DNA of 64,000 nt from Alphaproteobacteria bacterium (GTDB lineage Bacteria; Pseudomonadota; Alphaproteobacteria; UBA828): the NCBI GenBank assembly GCA_011523425.1, contig WTGU01000087.1, positions 1-64,000 on the forward strand, given 5' to 3'. Below the pieces are notes generated by a model. That model ran no database searches, had not been told where the DNA came from, and was given only the letters and a program-made list of their open reading frames with translations. How positions within the stretch are numbered: the first letter of the stretch is position 1; every line of letters begins with the position of its first letter. The position numbers and the translations under genes were made by a program. Of the stretch, positions 1 through 8,287 are shown piece after piece.

Positions 1-386
1 TTGTCGACGTATTCGTCGAGGGGCTCGACCGCGCCGGCGCGCACCATGTCGCCCAGCCAGGCGGGGACGATGTTCAGGACGTCATAGGCGCCGGTGCCGC
101 CCCGATGCTCCTGCAACATCTTGGGGAACATCTCGTCATGCTGGGCTTCGATGATGTTCACCTTGATCCCGGTGAGCTCTTCCCACATCGGTCCCGAGAA
201 GTTCTGCGGACCCAGCGCCTGCAGTCCCGCTTCCCAGAACACGTTGATCTCGGTGCCGGCATACTGCTTGGCCTCGCGCACCGCGATCTCGGCGGCGCTC
301 TCCGCCCAGGCGGCAGATGACCCGCCAGCGAGCACCGCAAGAGCGGCGAGCCCGCCGATCATTGACCGCATCGACCTGATTGCCAT
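1..386 (-). CDS. ABC transporter family 1 solute-binding protein, N-terminal part (cut by window edge)
   Basis: This gene runs off the left edge, so only about 128 N-terminal residues are visible. The ATG at 386 follows a clear GGGAGG ribosome site. Residues 1-28 form a signal peptide with an Arg-containing n-region, an Ala/Leu/Gly core and a likely cut after AWA. The mature start (GTEINVFWEAG, then MWEELTG and later EHRGGTGAYDV) matches family 1 extracellular solute-binding proteins, which capture small organic solutes in the periplasm for an ABC importer. It lies 48 bp downstream of two HpcH/HpaI aldolase genes on the same strand. It may therefore supply their substrate or a precursor, which is inference. 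The permease and ATPase genes would lie beyond the edge. Confidence 0.75.
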   Translation of the reverse strand, partial: MAIRSMRSMIGGLAALAVLAGGSSAAWAESAAEIAVREAKQYAGTEINVFWEAGLQALGPQNFSGPMWEELTGIKVNIIEAQHDEMFPKMLQEHRGGTGAYDVLNIVPAWLGDMVRAGAVEPLDEYVD

Positions 387-405
387 GGATGGCCTCCCGT
401 TATTC

Positions 406-425
406 GGCGCGGCGGGCGCCGCGCC
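406..425. other. Intercistronic hairpin between aldolase and solute-binding protein genes
   Basis: A perfect 8-bp inverted repeat, GGCGCGGC and GCCGCGCC around GGGC, lies between the aldolase stop (435) and the binding-protein start (386). No T-run follows on the minus strand, so a complete terminator is unlikely. Such hairpins can stabilise or attenuate mRNA and set separate expression levels for a binding protein. The function here is inferred. Confidence 0.5.
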
Positions 426-434
426 CTCCTCCAG

Positions 435-1241
435 TCAGTTATTCGCCGCGGCGCCTGAGCGCGGGCCGCGGCAGGCCTTGCGCAGCGCGGCGATGCCCTC
501 CGCGAGGCCCCGCTGCACCAGCCAACTGTCCCCAGAATAGCATAGGAAGTCGAAGCCCATGTCATGCAGCGCCACCCCGGTTTCGGTGTCGTCGCAGATG
601 CGGCCGAGCGACTTTCCGTGCCGCTTGCAGGCGGCGCTCGCCCGCTCCATCGCCGCCTGGAATCGCGGGTGGTCGAAGCGGGCCGGGATCCCCATGGCGA
701 CCGAGAGGTCGAAATGGCCGATCCAGATGCCGTCCACGCCGTCGAGCGCGGCGATGGCCTCGATCTCCTCGATGCCCTCGGGCGTCTCGATCTTGGGGAA
801 GAACACCACGTCGCGGTTGGCGGCGCGGAGCTTCGGCGCCGGCGGGCCGGGGACGTAGCGGTCGTGGGCGATGCCGACGGCGACGCCGCGCGCCCCTTTC
901 GGCGCATAGCGGACGTGATCGAGAATGGCGCGCGCCTCCTCGGCGCTGCCGACCTTGGCCGGCTGGATGCCGTCCGCCCCCATGTCCAGCGCGCGCGCCA
1001 CCATGTCGTAGTCGCCGCCGACGGTGGAGACGATCACCGGCAGGTCGGCCGCCTGGTAGAAGCGCAGCATGCGCTTGAGCTGGTCGTAGCCGAAGCCGGA
1101 GTGCTCCATGTCGAGCAGCGCGTACTGGCAGCCGGCGGCCTTGAGCGTCTGACCCATGCCGGGGCTGTCGAACTCGATCACGAAGGAGCCGAACTTGGGC
1201 TTCTTCGTGCCCATCATCGCGCGCAGAGCGGTGCTCGGCAT
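435..1241 (-). CDS. HpcH/HpaI aldolase family protein, paralogue 1, with the catalytic Arg replaced
   Basis: This 268-residue protein belongs to the HpcH/HpaI (class II pyruvate aldolase, KDR aldolase-like) TIM-barrel family, which cleaves or forms 4-hydroxy-2-oxoacids with a divalent metal. The family landmarks are His47 in LLDMEH, Glu152 in KIETPEG and Asp178 in WIGHFDLS. They align with the general-base His and the metal ligands Glu and Asp of E. coli HpaI. At the position of the pyruvate-binding Arg (Arg70 of HpaI) this copy has Ser72 (PVIVSTVGG), whereas the neighbouring paralogue keeps Arg72. The reaction may therefore differ from simple retro-aldol cleavage. The ATG at 1241 follows AGGGG and lies 9 bp after the stop of the upstream paralogue, so the two are co-transcribed. 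Confidence 0.85.
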   Translation of the reverse strand: MPSTALRAMMGTKKPKFGSFVIEFDSPGMGQTLKAAGCQYALLDMEHSGFGYDQLKRMLRFYQAADLPVIVSTVGGDYDMVARALDMGADGIQPAKVGSAEEARAILDHVRYAPKGARGVAVGIAHDRYVPGPPAPKLRAANRDVVFFPKIETPEGIEEIEAIAALDGVDGIWIGHFDLSVAMGIPARFDHPRFQAAMERASAACKRHGKSLGRICDDTETGVALHDMGFDFLCYSGDSWLVQRGLAEGIAALRKACRGPRSGAAANN

Positions 1242-1250
1242 CGCTTGCCC

Positions 1251-2042
1251 CTAACGCCGCCGGCGGCCGGCGAGCGCAGCCTTCAGGTCGCCGATGCCGC
1301 GGCTAAGCGTCTCCCGCAGGAGCCAGACGTCGGCGGAGTAGCAGATCATGTCGAAGCCCTGGTGATAGGCGGCGATGCCGCCCTCGACATCGAGGACGAG
1401 ACAGCCGAAGGATTTCTTGTGCCTCGCGCAGGCGCGCGCGACCCGGTCCACCGCCGCAAGGAAGTCCGGATGATCGAAGCGGCCGGGAATGCCGAGGGAG
1501 GTGCTGAGGTCGAAGTGGCCGATCCAGAGGCCGTCGATCCCGTCCGTGGCGGCGATCTCCTCCACATTCTCGAGGCCCTGGCGGGTCTCGATCAGGAGGA
1601 ACACCGCGACATGGCGATTGGCGGCGCGCATCTTGGTGACCGGCGCGCCCGGCGCGTAGCGGTCGTGGGCGATGCCGAGGGCGACGCCGCGATTGCCCAG
1701 CGGCGGATACTTGGCGTGCGCCGCGATTCGCCGGGCTTCCTCCGCCGTGCCCGCCATCGGCGTCATGATCCCTTCGGCCCCCATGTCGAGCGCACGGGCG
1801 ATGTGGTGGTAGTGACGCGAGGGCACACGCACGAACGCCGGCAGCTCGGCCGCCTCCATGTAGCGCAGGAGCTGCTTCACCGTGTCGAAGCCGAAGCCGG
1901 AGTGCTCCATGTCGAGGAACACGAACTGGGCGCCGGCGGCCTTGAGGATGTGGCCGATGCCGGGGGAGGCGAGCTCGATCAGGACCGTGCCGAACTTGGC
2001 CCGCCGCGTCGCCGCCATCTCCTTCAGCGTGGTCAGCGCCAC
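1251..2042 (-). CDS. HpcH/HpaI aldolase family protein, paralogue 2
   Basis: This 263-residue protein is a full-length HpcH/HpaI aldolase, a metal-dependent class II enzyme acting on 2-oxo-3-deoxy or 4-hydroxy-2-oxo acids. The GTG start at 2042 is preceded by GGGAGG six bases upstream. The open frame continues far upstream, but that extension is Arg/Glu/Asp-rich antisense sequence and not part of the family. His47 (FLDMEH), Arg72 (FVRVPS), Glu152 (IETRQG) and Asp178 (WIGHFDLS) are all in the expected places, so this copy looks catalytically complete. It and the downstream paralogue share residue numbering exactly and probably arose by tandem duplication. The substrate cannot be read from sequence. 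Confidence 0.88.
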   Translation of the reverse strand: MALTTLKEMAATRRAKFGTVLIELASPGIGHILKAAGAQFVFLDMEHSGFGFDTVKQLLRYMEAAELPAFVRVPSRHYHHIARALDMGAEGIMTPMAGTAEEARRIAAHAKYPPLGNRGVALGIAHDRYAPGAPVTKMRAANRHVAVFLLIETRQGLENVEEIAATDGIDGLWIGHFDLSTSLGIPGRFDHPDFLAAVDRVARACARHKKSFGCLVLDVEGGIAAYHQGFDMICYSADVWLLRETLSRGIGDLKAALAGRRRR

Positions 2043-2288
2043 CCGAGACCTCCCGCTTGCCCCGCGCAAAGGGTCTGCCGACGATCGATTTCGCCAGTCC
2101 GCGCCGCATGTTAGCAGCAATGCGGCAGGCCGCCCAATCGGGCATGCGGAGGGGCGCCGCGCTCTCGCTCGCTGCAGGGAGGGGGGCAGGCGCGGCCAGG
2201 GACGCGGAAGGAGTTCTTGAAGCGCGTCATCGGCTGATGCACGATTCCGCGATACCGATTCGATGCCGCCAGTGACAGGGAAGCGGCC

Positions 2289-3146
2289 ATGGGAATCGTG
2301 ACAGACATCGTCCTCCCGATCGCCCTTGCGATCATCATGTTCTCGCTCGGGCTGGGACTCACCGTCAGCGACTTCGTCCGGGTCGCGAAGCGGCCGCGCG
2401 ACTTCCTCGTGGGCGCCGTGTCGCAAGTGGTGCTGCTGCCGGCCGTGGCCTACGGCCTGGTCAGCCTGTGGTCGCTTCCGCCGGAGCTCGCGCTCGGCGT
2501 CATGATCATCGCCGCGGCGCCCGGTGGGGTGACCTCGAACCTGCTGGCCGCCTTCGGGCGCGGCGACGTGGCGCTGTCCATCTCGCTGACGGCCATCATC
2601 AGCCTGCTCTCCGTCATCACCATCCCGCTCATCGTGGTGTTCGCGCACGAGCGGTTCATGGGCGGCGATGCGGGCGAGATCTCCGTCCTCGAGACGGCGC
2701 TGAGCGTCTTCCTGATCGTCACCCTGCCGGCGCTGATCGGGCTCGCGGTGCGACGCTGGGCCGAGGGCTTCGCCACACGCTTCCTGGCGACGGCGCACCG
2801 TCTCTCCGCGCTGCTCTTCGCCCTGGTGCTCGCGGGCGCCATCTACCAGGAGCACGAGAACGCGCTGGACTACCTGGACCAGGCGGGGCCGGTGACGGTG
2901 GTGCTCAACGTCGTGATGATGGCAATCGCTTATCTCCTGGCGCGACTCTTCGCCTCCGGCCCCCGCCAGCGTGTCACCATCGCCATCGAATGCGGCATCC
3001 AGAACGGCACGCTGGCCATCGCCGTGGCGACGCTCGTCTTCGGCGGCGGCCTCGCCACCGTGCCGGCGGCGACCTACAGCATCCTCATGTTCGGGACCGC
3101 GCTGATCTTCGTCGCCGTCCTCAGGCGCCAGGTGCCTGCGGAGTAA
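2289..3146 (+). CDS. Bile acid:sodium symporter (BASS) family transporter
   Basis: This 285-residue integral membrane protein has eight to ten hydrophobic segments. It carries the family signatures APGGVTSN (residues 77-84) and ECGIQNGTLAI (from residue 234), where the Glu and Gln-Asn pair lie in the discontinuous helices that bind sodium and substrate in BASS proteins. Bacterial members move bile acids, pantoate and other organic anions with Na+, so an organic acid is the likely cargo here. The ATG at 2289 follows an AGGGAAG-type ribosome site. The gene stands alone, divergent from the aldolase pair across about 246 bp and convergent with the isochorismatase-family gene. A role in carrying substrate for either cluster is plausible but unproven. 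Confidence 0.88.
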   Translation: MGIVTDIVLPIALAIIMFSLGLGLTVSDFVRVAKRPRDFLVGAVSQVVLLPAVAYGLVSLWSLPPELALGVMIIAAAPGGVTSNLLAAFGRGDVALSISLTAIISLLSVITIPLIVVFAHERFMGGDAGEISVLETALSVFLIVTLPALIGLAVRRWAEGFATRFLATAHRLSALLFALVLAGAIYQEHENALDYLDQAGPVTVVLNVVMMAIAYLLARLFASGPRQRVTIAIECGIQNGTLAIAVATLVFGGGLATVPAATYSILMFGTALIFVAVLRRQVPAE

Positions 3147-3179
3147 GGGCCGGCGGCGCGTAGAAAGGACGACGAGGGG

Positions 3180-3872
3180 CTAGCCGGAGGCTCCCAGCGC
3201 CGCGAGGGCCTCCTCCGCGCTCATCACGTCGCCGAACTGCTGGATGACGGTCTCCAGCGCGTCGCGGTGCTCCTCGTCGGTAAGCGCTGCGCAGCAGTCG
3301 GCGATCATCACGGTCTTGAAGTCGAGCATCATGGCGTCGCGCGCCGTCGATTCGCAGCAGACGTCGGTCTTGGTGCCGCCGATGAGCAGCGTGTCTATGC
3401 CGCGCTCGCGCAACTTCCCCTCGAGCGGCGAGGAGCCGGCGATCAGCGCGCTGTAGCGGTTCTTGAAGAGGAGGGTGTCCTCGTCCGCGACCTCCAGCTC
3501 GGGCCAGAGTTTTTGGCCGTCGGCACCCGGCGCAAGACCCGCAATGGTGCGGGCGCGCGCCTCGTCGGAGACGAAATGGTCGAAGAAGCCGGGCCAGTCG
3601 GAGGCGCCGTCGTCGCGGCGCGCGTTGGCGTGGGCGACCCAGAAGACGGCCACGCCGAGCGCCCTGAGCCGCGCGTTGAGAGCGTTGATCCGGGGCACGA
3701 CGGCGCGTGCCATCGGCACCTCTACCGGCGCGCCTGGCGCGAGAAAGGTCACCTGCATGTCGATGTAGACCGCCGCGCTGCGCGCGGGATCGAGCCGCTC
3801 GAAGAGGCGCATCCGCCCGCGCCGCTTCACGACCCGCTCGACGATCTCCGGACGGATGGCGATATCGTGCAC
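3180..3872 (-). CDS. Isochorismatase-family cysteine hydrolase (N-carbamoylsarcosine-amidase-like)
   Basis: This 230-residue amidohydrolase belongs to the isochorismatase-like fold that includes N-carbamoylsarcosine amidase, nicotinamidase and biuret hydrolase. The catalytic triad is visible as Asp38 in VYIDMQ, Lys in LFKNRYSAL and Cys in TDVCCESTARDAM. The GTG start at 3872 was chosen because AGAGGAC precedes it and because the N-terminus VHDIAIRPEIVERVVKRRG matches the leader seen in this subfamily. An ATG 20 codons in would remove that segment. It is the last gene of hyuA-hyuB-gamma, 11 bp after the gamma gene. In N-methylhydantoin breakdown the HyuAB product N-carbamoylsarcosine is hydrolysed by an enzyme of this family, so that role fits but is inferred. 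Confidence 0.87.
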   Translation of the reverse strand: MHDIAIRPEIVERVVKRRGRMRLFERLDPARSAAVYIDMQVTFLAPGAPVEVPMARAVVPRINALNARLRALGVAVFWVAHANARRDDGASDWPGFFDHFVSDEARARTIAGLAPGADGQKLWPELEVADEDTLLFKNRYSALIAGSSPLEGKLRERGIDTLLIGGTKTDVCCESTARDAMMLDFKTVMIADCCAALTDEEHRDALETVIQQFGDVMSAEEALAALGASG

Positions 3873-3883
3873 GGGATGGTCCT

Positions 3884-4159
3884 CTACACCCGCACGATGT
3901 CGGTGAGGAAGGGATCGCCCGCGAGCGCCGATTCGGTATCCAGCAGGGCGCTGCAGCCGGGGCAGTAGAAGCGCCGCAGCAGGACCCGCTCGGCGTTGCT
4001 GTAGGGCGCGCCGCCGGCGCCCTGCATGGGCTGCTCGTCGAGCCGGGCGTGTTCCTTCCAGGGCGCGCCGGCAGGGCCCAGCGCATGGCCGCACGCCAGG
4101 CATGCGATGGCGCGATCCTCGTTCACCGCGAGGGTGGCCGATATGCGGGTCGCGCTCAT
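3884..4159 (-). CDS. Acetone carboxylase gamma-subunit-like zinc-ribbon protein
   Basis: This 91-residue protein has two Cys pairs, Cys20-x2-Cys23 (CLACGH) and Cys66-x2-Cys69 (CPGCSALLDTE), spaced as a metal-binding ribbon. The layout, with WKEHA after the first pair and a C-terminal LLDTE, matches the small gamma subunit of acetone and acetophenone carboxylases (Acetone_carb_G family). Its ATG overlaps the hyuB stop in an ATGA junction, which implies translational coupling and fixed stoichiometry with HyuB. Its presence argues that the HyuA/HyuB pair forms a three-subunit complex like the ATP-dependent ketone carboxylases, although related small subunits also occur in some hydantoinase operons. 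No catalytic role can be assigned to it alone. Confidence 0.75.
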   Translation of the reverse strand: MSATRISATLAVNEDRAIACLACGHALGPAGAPWKEHARLDEQPMQGAGGAPYSNAERVLLRRFYCPGCSALLDTESALAGDPFLTDIVRV

Positions 4160-5985
4160 TCGGCTGCCACAGGCGTCGCGAGCCGGGCTTGGCGGAGCGC
4201 CTCGCGGCGGGCCCGGGTGGCGTCCTCGTCCACCCCGCCGGCCGTCGTCACCACGCCGTAGACCCTGGCCGCCACTTCCGCCGAGACCGCGCCGGCCTGG
4301 ACGTCGGCCTGCACCCGCGCAGGCTCCCGCTCCAGAGGGTCGCCGAAGCCGCCGCCGCCGTCGGAGCGGACGTAGAGCGCGTCGTCTCCCTTGAGCGGGA
4401 AGACGCCCCAGGAGATCGTCTCCGCCTCGCCGGTCATCTCGTCGAGGGAGGTGGGGAAGGGGTTGACGTTGCGCCCGTCCTCCCTGGCGCGGTTGTTGTG
4501 CACCCAGCGGTAGGCGCAGGGCGCGCCGGCATAGCCGCCGCCCAGCCCCTCGCTCATCGAGAACTCGGTGCCCTTGCCCGAGACCACGTAGTTGATGCCG
4601 CCCTCCGGCGAATCGTGCTGCACCAGGGCGAACTCGATCCCGTTGCCGCCGCGCCAGCGTCCGGGCCCGCCGGTATCCGGGCGCGCGCGGCGGAAGAGGT
4701 AGCGCACCGGGAAGGTCGCCTCGGTGGTCTCGACATTGGCCATGCGGCCGATGGGGTTGGGGATCTCGCCGCCGACGTCGATGCCGTCGGCCCAGGTGCG
4801 GGCCCCGCCCGCGCCGCCGAAGGTCTCGGTCAGGATGCCGATGGCCTCCTGGCGGCGCTGGTTGAGGCCGAACATGAAGATGGCGAAGTGGCTGCCGTGC
4901 CAGACGGCCGTGGCCTCCTTCGCGTAGGCCTCGCTCGCGGACAGCATCTTGGCGATGCAGGTGCAGGCGGCGTTGTTGACCGACTGGATCGCGCCCACGG
5001 TGGCGAGCGAGACCGGCGCAGGGCGCGTGCAGTTCACCACCGAGCCTTCCGGCGCGATCATACTGATCGGCCTCAGCACGCCGTCGTTCCAAGTGATGTC
5101 GTAGCAGAGCAGCGGGAAGAGGGGGGCGAAGAAGCCGCCCCACGAGGCCCAGTAGGTGCAGTTGATGCCGTAGTGCGACTGCGGGCTCGAGCCGGTGAAG
5201 TCGAAGGTGAGTTCGTCCCCCTCCTTGGTCATGGCGAGCAGCACCCGGCAGGTCTCGCCCTCGATGTCGAAATACTGCCGCGCCTCCCAGCGGCCGTCCG
5301 GCAATTCCTGCAGGCGCTTGCGGAAGAGCGTCTCCGACTGGTCGACCAGCGCCGCGCAGGCCTCGTCCACGGGCTCCGCGCCGTACTTCTCGATCAGCGC
5401 CACCATCCGCTCCCGCGCGACGTTGTTGGCCGCGATCATCGAGGAGAGGTCGAGCGCCACCATCTCCGGCGCGCGCACCATGTTGAGCAGCGTGTCCATC
5501 ACGTCGCGGCGCATGGTGTCGCCTTCCACCAGCTTGATGCCGGGCGATGAGAAGCCCTCGGTGAAGATGTCGCGCGAATCCGGGCTGAAGCCGCCGGGCA
5601 CCATGGCGCCGATGTCGTAGACGTGGACGAAGCAGGCGCTCCACGCGACCAGCCGGCCGTCGTGGTGGATCGGCGCCACCAGGTAGATGTCGGAGGTGTG
5701 CAGCGCGGCGGTGTAGGGGCAGTTGGTGAGGAACACGTCGCCCTCGCCGATGTCGCCCTCGAAGCGGCGGATGACCGCCTTGCAGGCCTCCGCCGCGCTG
5801 GTGAGATGGTGTAGGAAGCCCACGCCGCCCATGAGCAGGGAGCCGTCGGCGCGGTAGAGCGAGACCATGAGATCGTGGCCCTCGTTGGTGATCGCGCTGC
5901 CGGAGACGTGCTTCAGCGTGATCACGGCCTCGTCGATGACGCGGAACAGCCGGTGGCGGATGATCGAGAAGGTGATCGGGTCCAT
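4156..5985 (-). CDS. hyuB: Hydantoinase B/oxoprolinase family subunit
   Basis: This 609-residue cytoplasmic protein is a full-length HyuB, the partner of HyuA in ATP-dependent N-methylhydantoinase, 5-oxoprolinase and acetone/acetophenone carboxylase complexes. It starts MDPITFSIIRHRL and has the family blocks NEGHDLMVS, FLTNCPYTAALH, GGFSPDSRDIFTEG, DFTGSS and GGPGRWRGGNGIE. In this superfamily HyuB completes the ring opening or carboxylation of the intermediate that HyuA phosphorylates. It begins 8 bp after hyuA and overlaps the gamma gene by 4 bp, so the three are one translational unit. The exact substrate (hydantoin, pyrrolidone-type lactam or ketone) is not evident from the sequence. Confidence 0.9.
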   Translation of the reverse strand: MDPITFSIIRHRLFRVIDEAVITLKHVSGSAITNEGHDLMVSLYRADGSLLMGGVGFLHHLTSAAEACKAVIRRFEGDIGEGDVFLTNCPYTAALHTSDIYLVAPIHHDGRLVAWSACFVHVYDIGAMVPGGFSPDSRDIFTEGFSSPGIKLVEGDTMRRDVMDTLLNMVRAPEMVALDLSSMIAANNVARERMVALIEKYGAEPVDEACAALVDQSETLFRKRLQELPDGRWEARQYFDIEGETCRVLLAMTKEGDELTFDFTGSSPQSHYGINCTYWASWGGFFAPLFPLLCYDITWNDGVLRPISMIAPEGSVVNCTRPAPVSLATVGAIQSVNNAACTCIAKMLSASEAYAKEATAVWHGSHFAIFMFGLNQRRQEAIGILTETFGGAGGARTWADGIDVGGEIPNPIGRMANVETTEATFPVRYLFRRARPDTGGPGRWRGGNGIEFALVQHDSPEGGINYVVSGKGTEFSMSEGLGGGYAGAPCAYRWVHNNRAREDGRNVNPFPTSLDEMTGEAETISWGVFPLKGDDALYVRSDGGGGFGDPLEREPARVQADVQAGAVSAEVAARVYGVVTTAGGVDEDATRARREALRQARLATPVAAE

Positions 5986-5993
5986 GGCGGGCC

Positions 5994-8114
5994 TCAGCCG
6001 AGCTCGATGACGATGTTACGGTAGGCGTCCATACGGCCGGCCTGGCCGGCCTGTAGGACGATGGTGGTGATCGGCGTGTGGATCACTGCAGGCCCGGTGA
6101 CGACGTTGCCCGGCGCGAGCCGCTCGAAGTCGTAGATGTCCGCCGGCGCAAGCGCGCCCGCGGCCTCGACGAAGATGTCGCGCCGGCCGATCAGCGCGGG
6201 CGCCGGATCGCCGTCGCCGGGCGGGGAGCGCTCGATGGGAGGGCGCTCCACCAGGCCGCGCGCGGACAGCCGGAACATGGTCATCTCCATGCCGGCGGCG
6301 CGATAGGCGGAGCCCTTGCCGAACTTGCGCTCGTAGAGCGCCTCGAAATCGGCCGCGAGCCAGGCGACGGCGGCATCGTCCATCGGCCCGCCGTCCGCCA
6401 CCGGTGTCGTCACCTCGTGCACCTGGCGGCCGTAGCGCAGGTCGACCGACCAGTCCAGCGCAATCGCGTCGCCGGTGAATCCCTCGGCGGCGAGCTGGGC
6501 GCGGGCGCGCTCCACCATCGGCGCGTAGATCGCGTTGATCTCCTCGGCAGGGCTGTCCGCCGGCAGCGTCCTGGTGACGCTGTATTCGTGGACGATGTCG
6601 GCGGCCAGCAGGCCGAAGGCGGCGTTTACCGCGGCGGTGTGGGGCACCACGATGCGCTTTACGCCGAGCTCCGCGCCGAACACGCCGCAGAGCAGCCCGC
6701 AGCTTCCGCCGAAGGCGTGCAGCACGAAATCGCGCGGGTCGAGGCCGCGCTCCACCGTGATCTCGTGGATGAGGTCGGTGATCTGCGCCGCGGCGATGCG
6801 GTAGATGCCGATGGCCGCCTCTTCCACGCTCATGGCGAGCGGCCTGGCCACCTTCTCCTCGAATGCGTGCCGGGCGGCTTGCGCATCGAGCGTGATGGTG
6901 CCGCCGAGGAAGGTGCCGGGGTCCATGTAGCCGACCAGCAGCATGACGTCGGTCAGCGTCGGCTCGGTCCCGCCGAGCCCGTAGCAGACCGGGCCGGGCC
7001 GGGCGCCGGCGCTTGCGGGGCCGACGCCGGGCACGCCCGTGACGGGGTCCAGCGCCACGATGCTGCCGCCGCCGGCGCCGATGGAGACCACCTCGATCTT
7101 CGGCGCCACGTAGTGGTAGCGGTCGACCATCGGCTCGCGCGCGTACTCGATCGCCCCGCCCTGGATGACGCCGACCTTGAAGGTGGTGCCGCCCATGTCG
7201 CAGGCGATGATGTCGTCGTCCTCCATGAGCTGGCCGAGATGGCGGCTGCCGATGACGCCGGCGGCGGGGCCGCATTCGAGCATGCCGACGGCGCGTCCGG
7301 CCGCCTCCTCGGCCGGCAGCAGACCGCCATAGCCCTGCATCACCAGCAGCGGCCCGTCATAGCCGCGCGCCTTGAGCAGCCCCTGCAGGGTGGTCACGTA
7401 GTCGCGGGCGATGCGCCCGGCATAGGCGTTGATGACCGTCGTCGACGCGCGCTCGTACTCGCCCGGCACCGGCGCGATCTCGCTCGAGAGCGTGACGTAG
7501 ACGGATGGCGCGATCTCGCGGATCAGGTCGCCGACCCGGCGCTCGTGGGCGTCGTTGTAGAAGGACCAGAGGAAGGAGACGGCCAGCGCGTCCACGCCCG
7601 CATCCTCGACCAGCGCGCAGATCGCCGCGCGCACCGCGTCCTCGTCCAGCGGGCGCAGGACGGCGCCCTTGTAGTCCACCCGCTCCGGCACGCCCCTGGT
7701 GCGGGTTCCCGGCACCAGCGCGGGCGCCCGGTCGGTCGCCACGGGGTGCTTGATTCCGTCCTCGGTGAGGCCGGCCCAGCGGCCGTAGGCGCCGCGGGTG
7801 ATGGTCAGCGTGTCCTCGAAGCCCTCCGTGGTGATGAGCCCGGTGCTGGCGCCGGTGCGGGTGAGCAGCGTGTTGTCGACCACCGTAGATCCGTGCACGA
7901 AGAGCCCCGTCTCGGCCAGCAAGGCATCCGTGGCGATGCCCATGCCTTCCGCCGCGGCGGCGACGGCGGCGAGCACGCCGTCCGCGAAGTCGGGCGGGGT
8001 GGAGAGCGCCTTGCCCAGGCGCACCGGCTCGCCGGCGGCGAAGAGCACCGCATCGGTGCAGGTGCCGCCGACGTCGGTCGCGACCACGTAGCGGGCGCCG
8101 TTCCTCTCGCTCAT
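5994..8114 (-). CDS. hyuA: Hydantoinase/oxoprolinase family ATPase subunit
   Basis: This 706-residue protein is a HyuA-type subunit with the actin-like ATPase fold. The first phosphate motif is DVGGTCTD (residues 14-21) and the second is CDMGGTTFKVG. VHGSTVVDNTLLTRTGA and QGYGGLL are further family blocks. HyuA uses ATP to activate the carbonyl oxygen of a cyclic imide, lactam or enol before HyuB acts. The ATG at 8114 follows AAGGG and is the first Met that gives the conserved N-terminus. The longer open frame upstream is low-complexity and was excluded. The gene heads the four-gene operon and diverges from a cytochrome c' gene across 173 bp, which must hold both promoters. Confidence 0.92.
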   Translation of the reverse strand: MSERNGARYVVATDVGGTCTDAVLFAAGEPVRLGKALSTPPDFADGVLAAVAAAAEGMGIATDALLAETGLFVHGSTVVDNTLLTRTGASTGLITTEGFEDTLTITRGAYGRWAGLTEDGIKHPVATDRAPALVPGTRTRGVPERVDYKGAVLRPLDEDAVRAAICALVEDAGVDALAVSFLWSFYNDAHERRVGDLIREIAPSVYVTLSSEIAPVPGEYERASTTVINAYAGRIARDYVTTLQGLLKARGYDGPLLVMQGYGGLLPAEEAAGRAVGMLECGPAAGVIGSRHLGQLMEDDDIIACDMGGTTFKVGVIQGGAIEYAREPMVDRYHYVAPKIEVVSIGAGGGSIVALDPVTGVPGVGPASAGARPGPVCYGLGGTEPTLTDVMLLVGYMDPGTFLGGTITLDAQAARHAFEEKVARPLAMSVEEAAIGIYRIAAAQITDLIHEITVERGLDPRDFVLHAFGGSCGLLCGVFGAELGVKRIVVPHTAAVNAAFGLLAADIVHEYSVTRTLPADSPAEEINAIYAPMVERARAQLAAEGFTGDAIALDWSVDLRYGRQVHEVTTPVADGGPMDDAAVAWLAADFEALYERKFGKGSAYRAAGMEMTMFRLSARGLVERPPIERSPPGDGDPAPALIGRRDIFVEAAGALAPADIYDFERLAPGNVVTGPAVIHTPITTIVLQAGQAGRMDAYRNIVIELG

Positions 8115-8287
8115 GCCGTGCCCTTCGTCCGTCGCCGGCCATATTGCCGCCGGCGGGGGCGAACGCAAGCCGGCGCAGCGCGCGGGTCGGAACGGCGGAC
8201 GGCAATCGGCGATGGCGGGAGGCGGCTTGGGAGAGTAGGATTCGCGCAGGGAAAGAAGCCCGGACGGCACGGGCAGGGGGGCAGACG

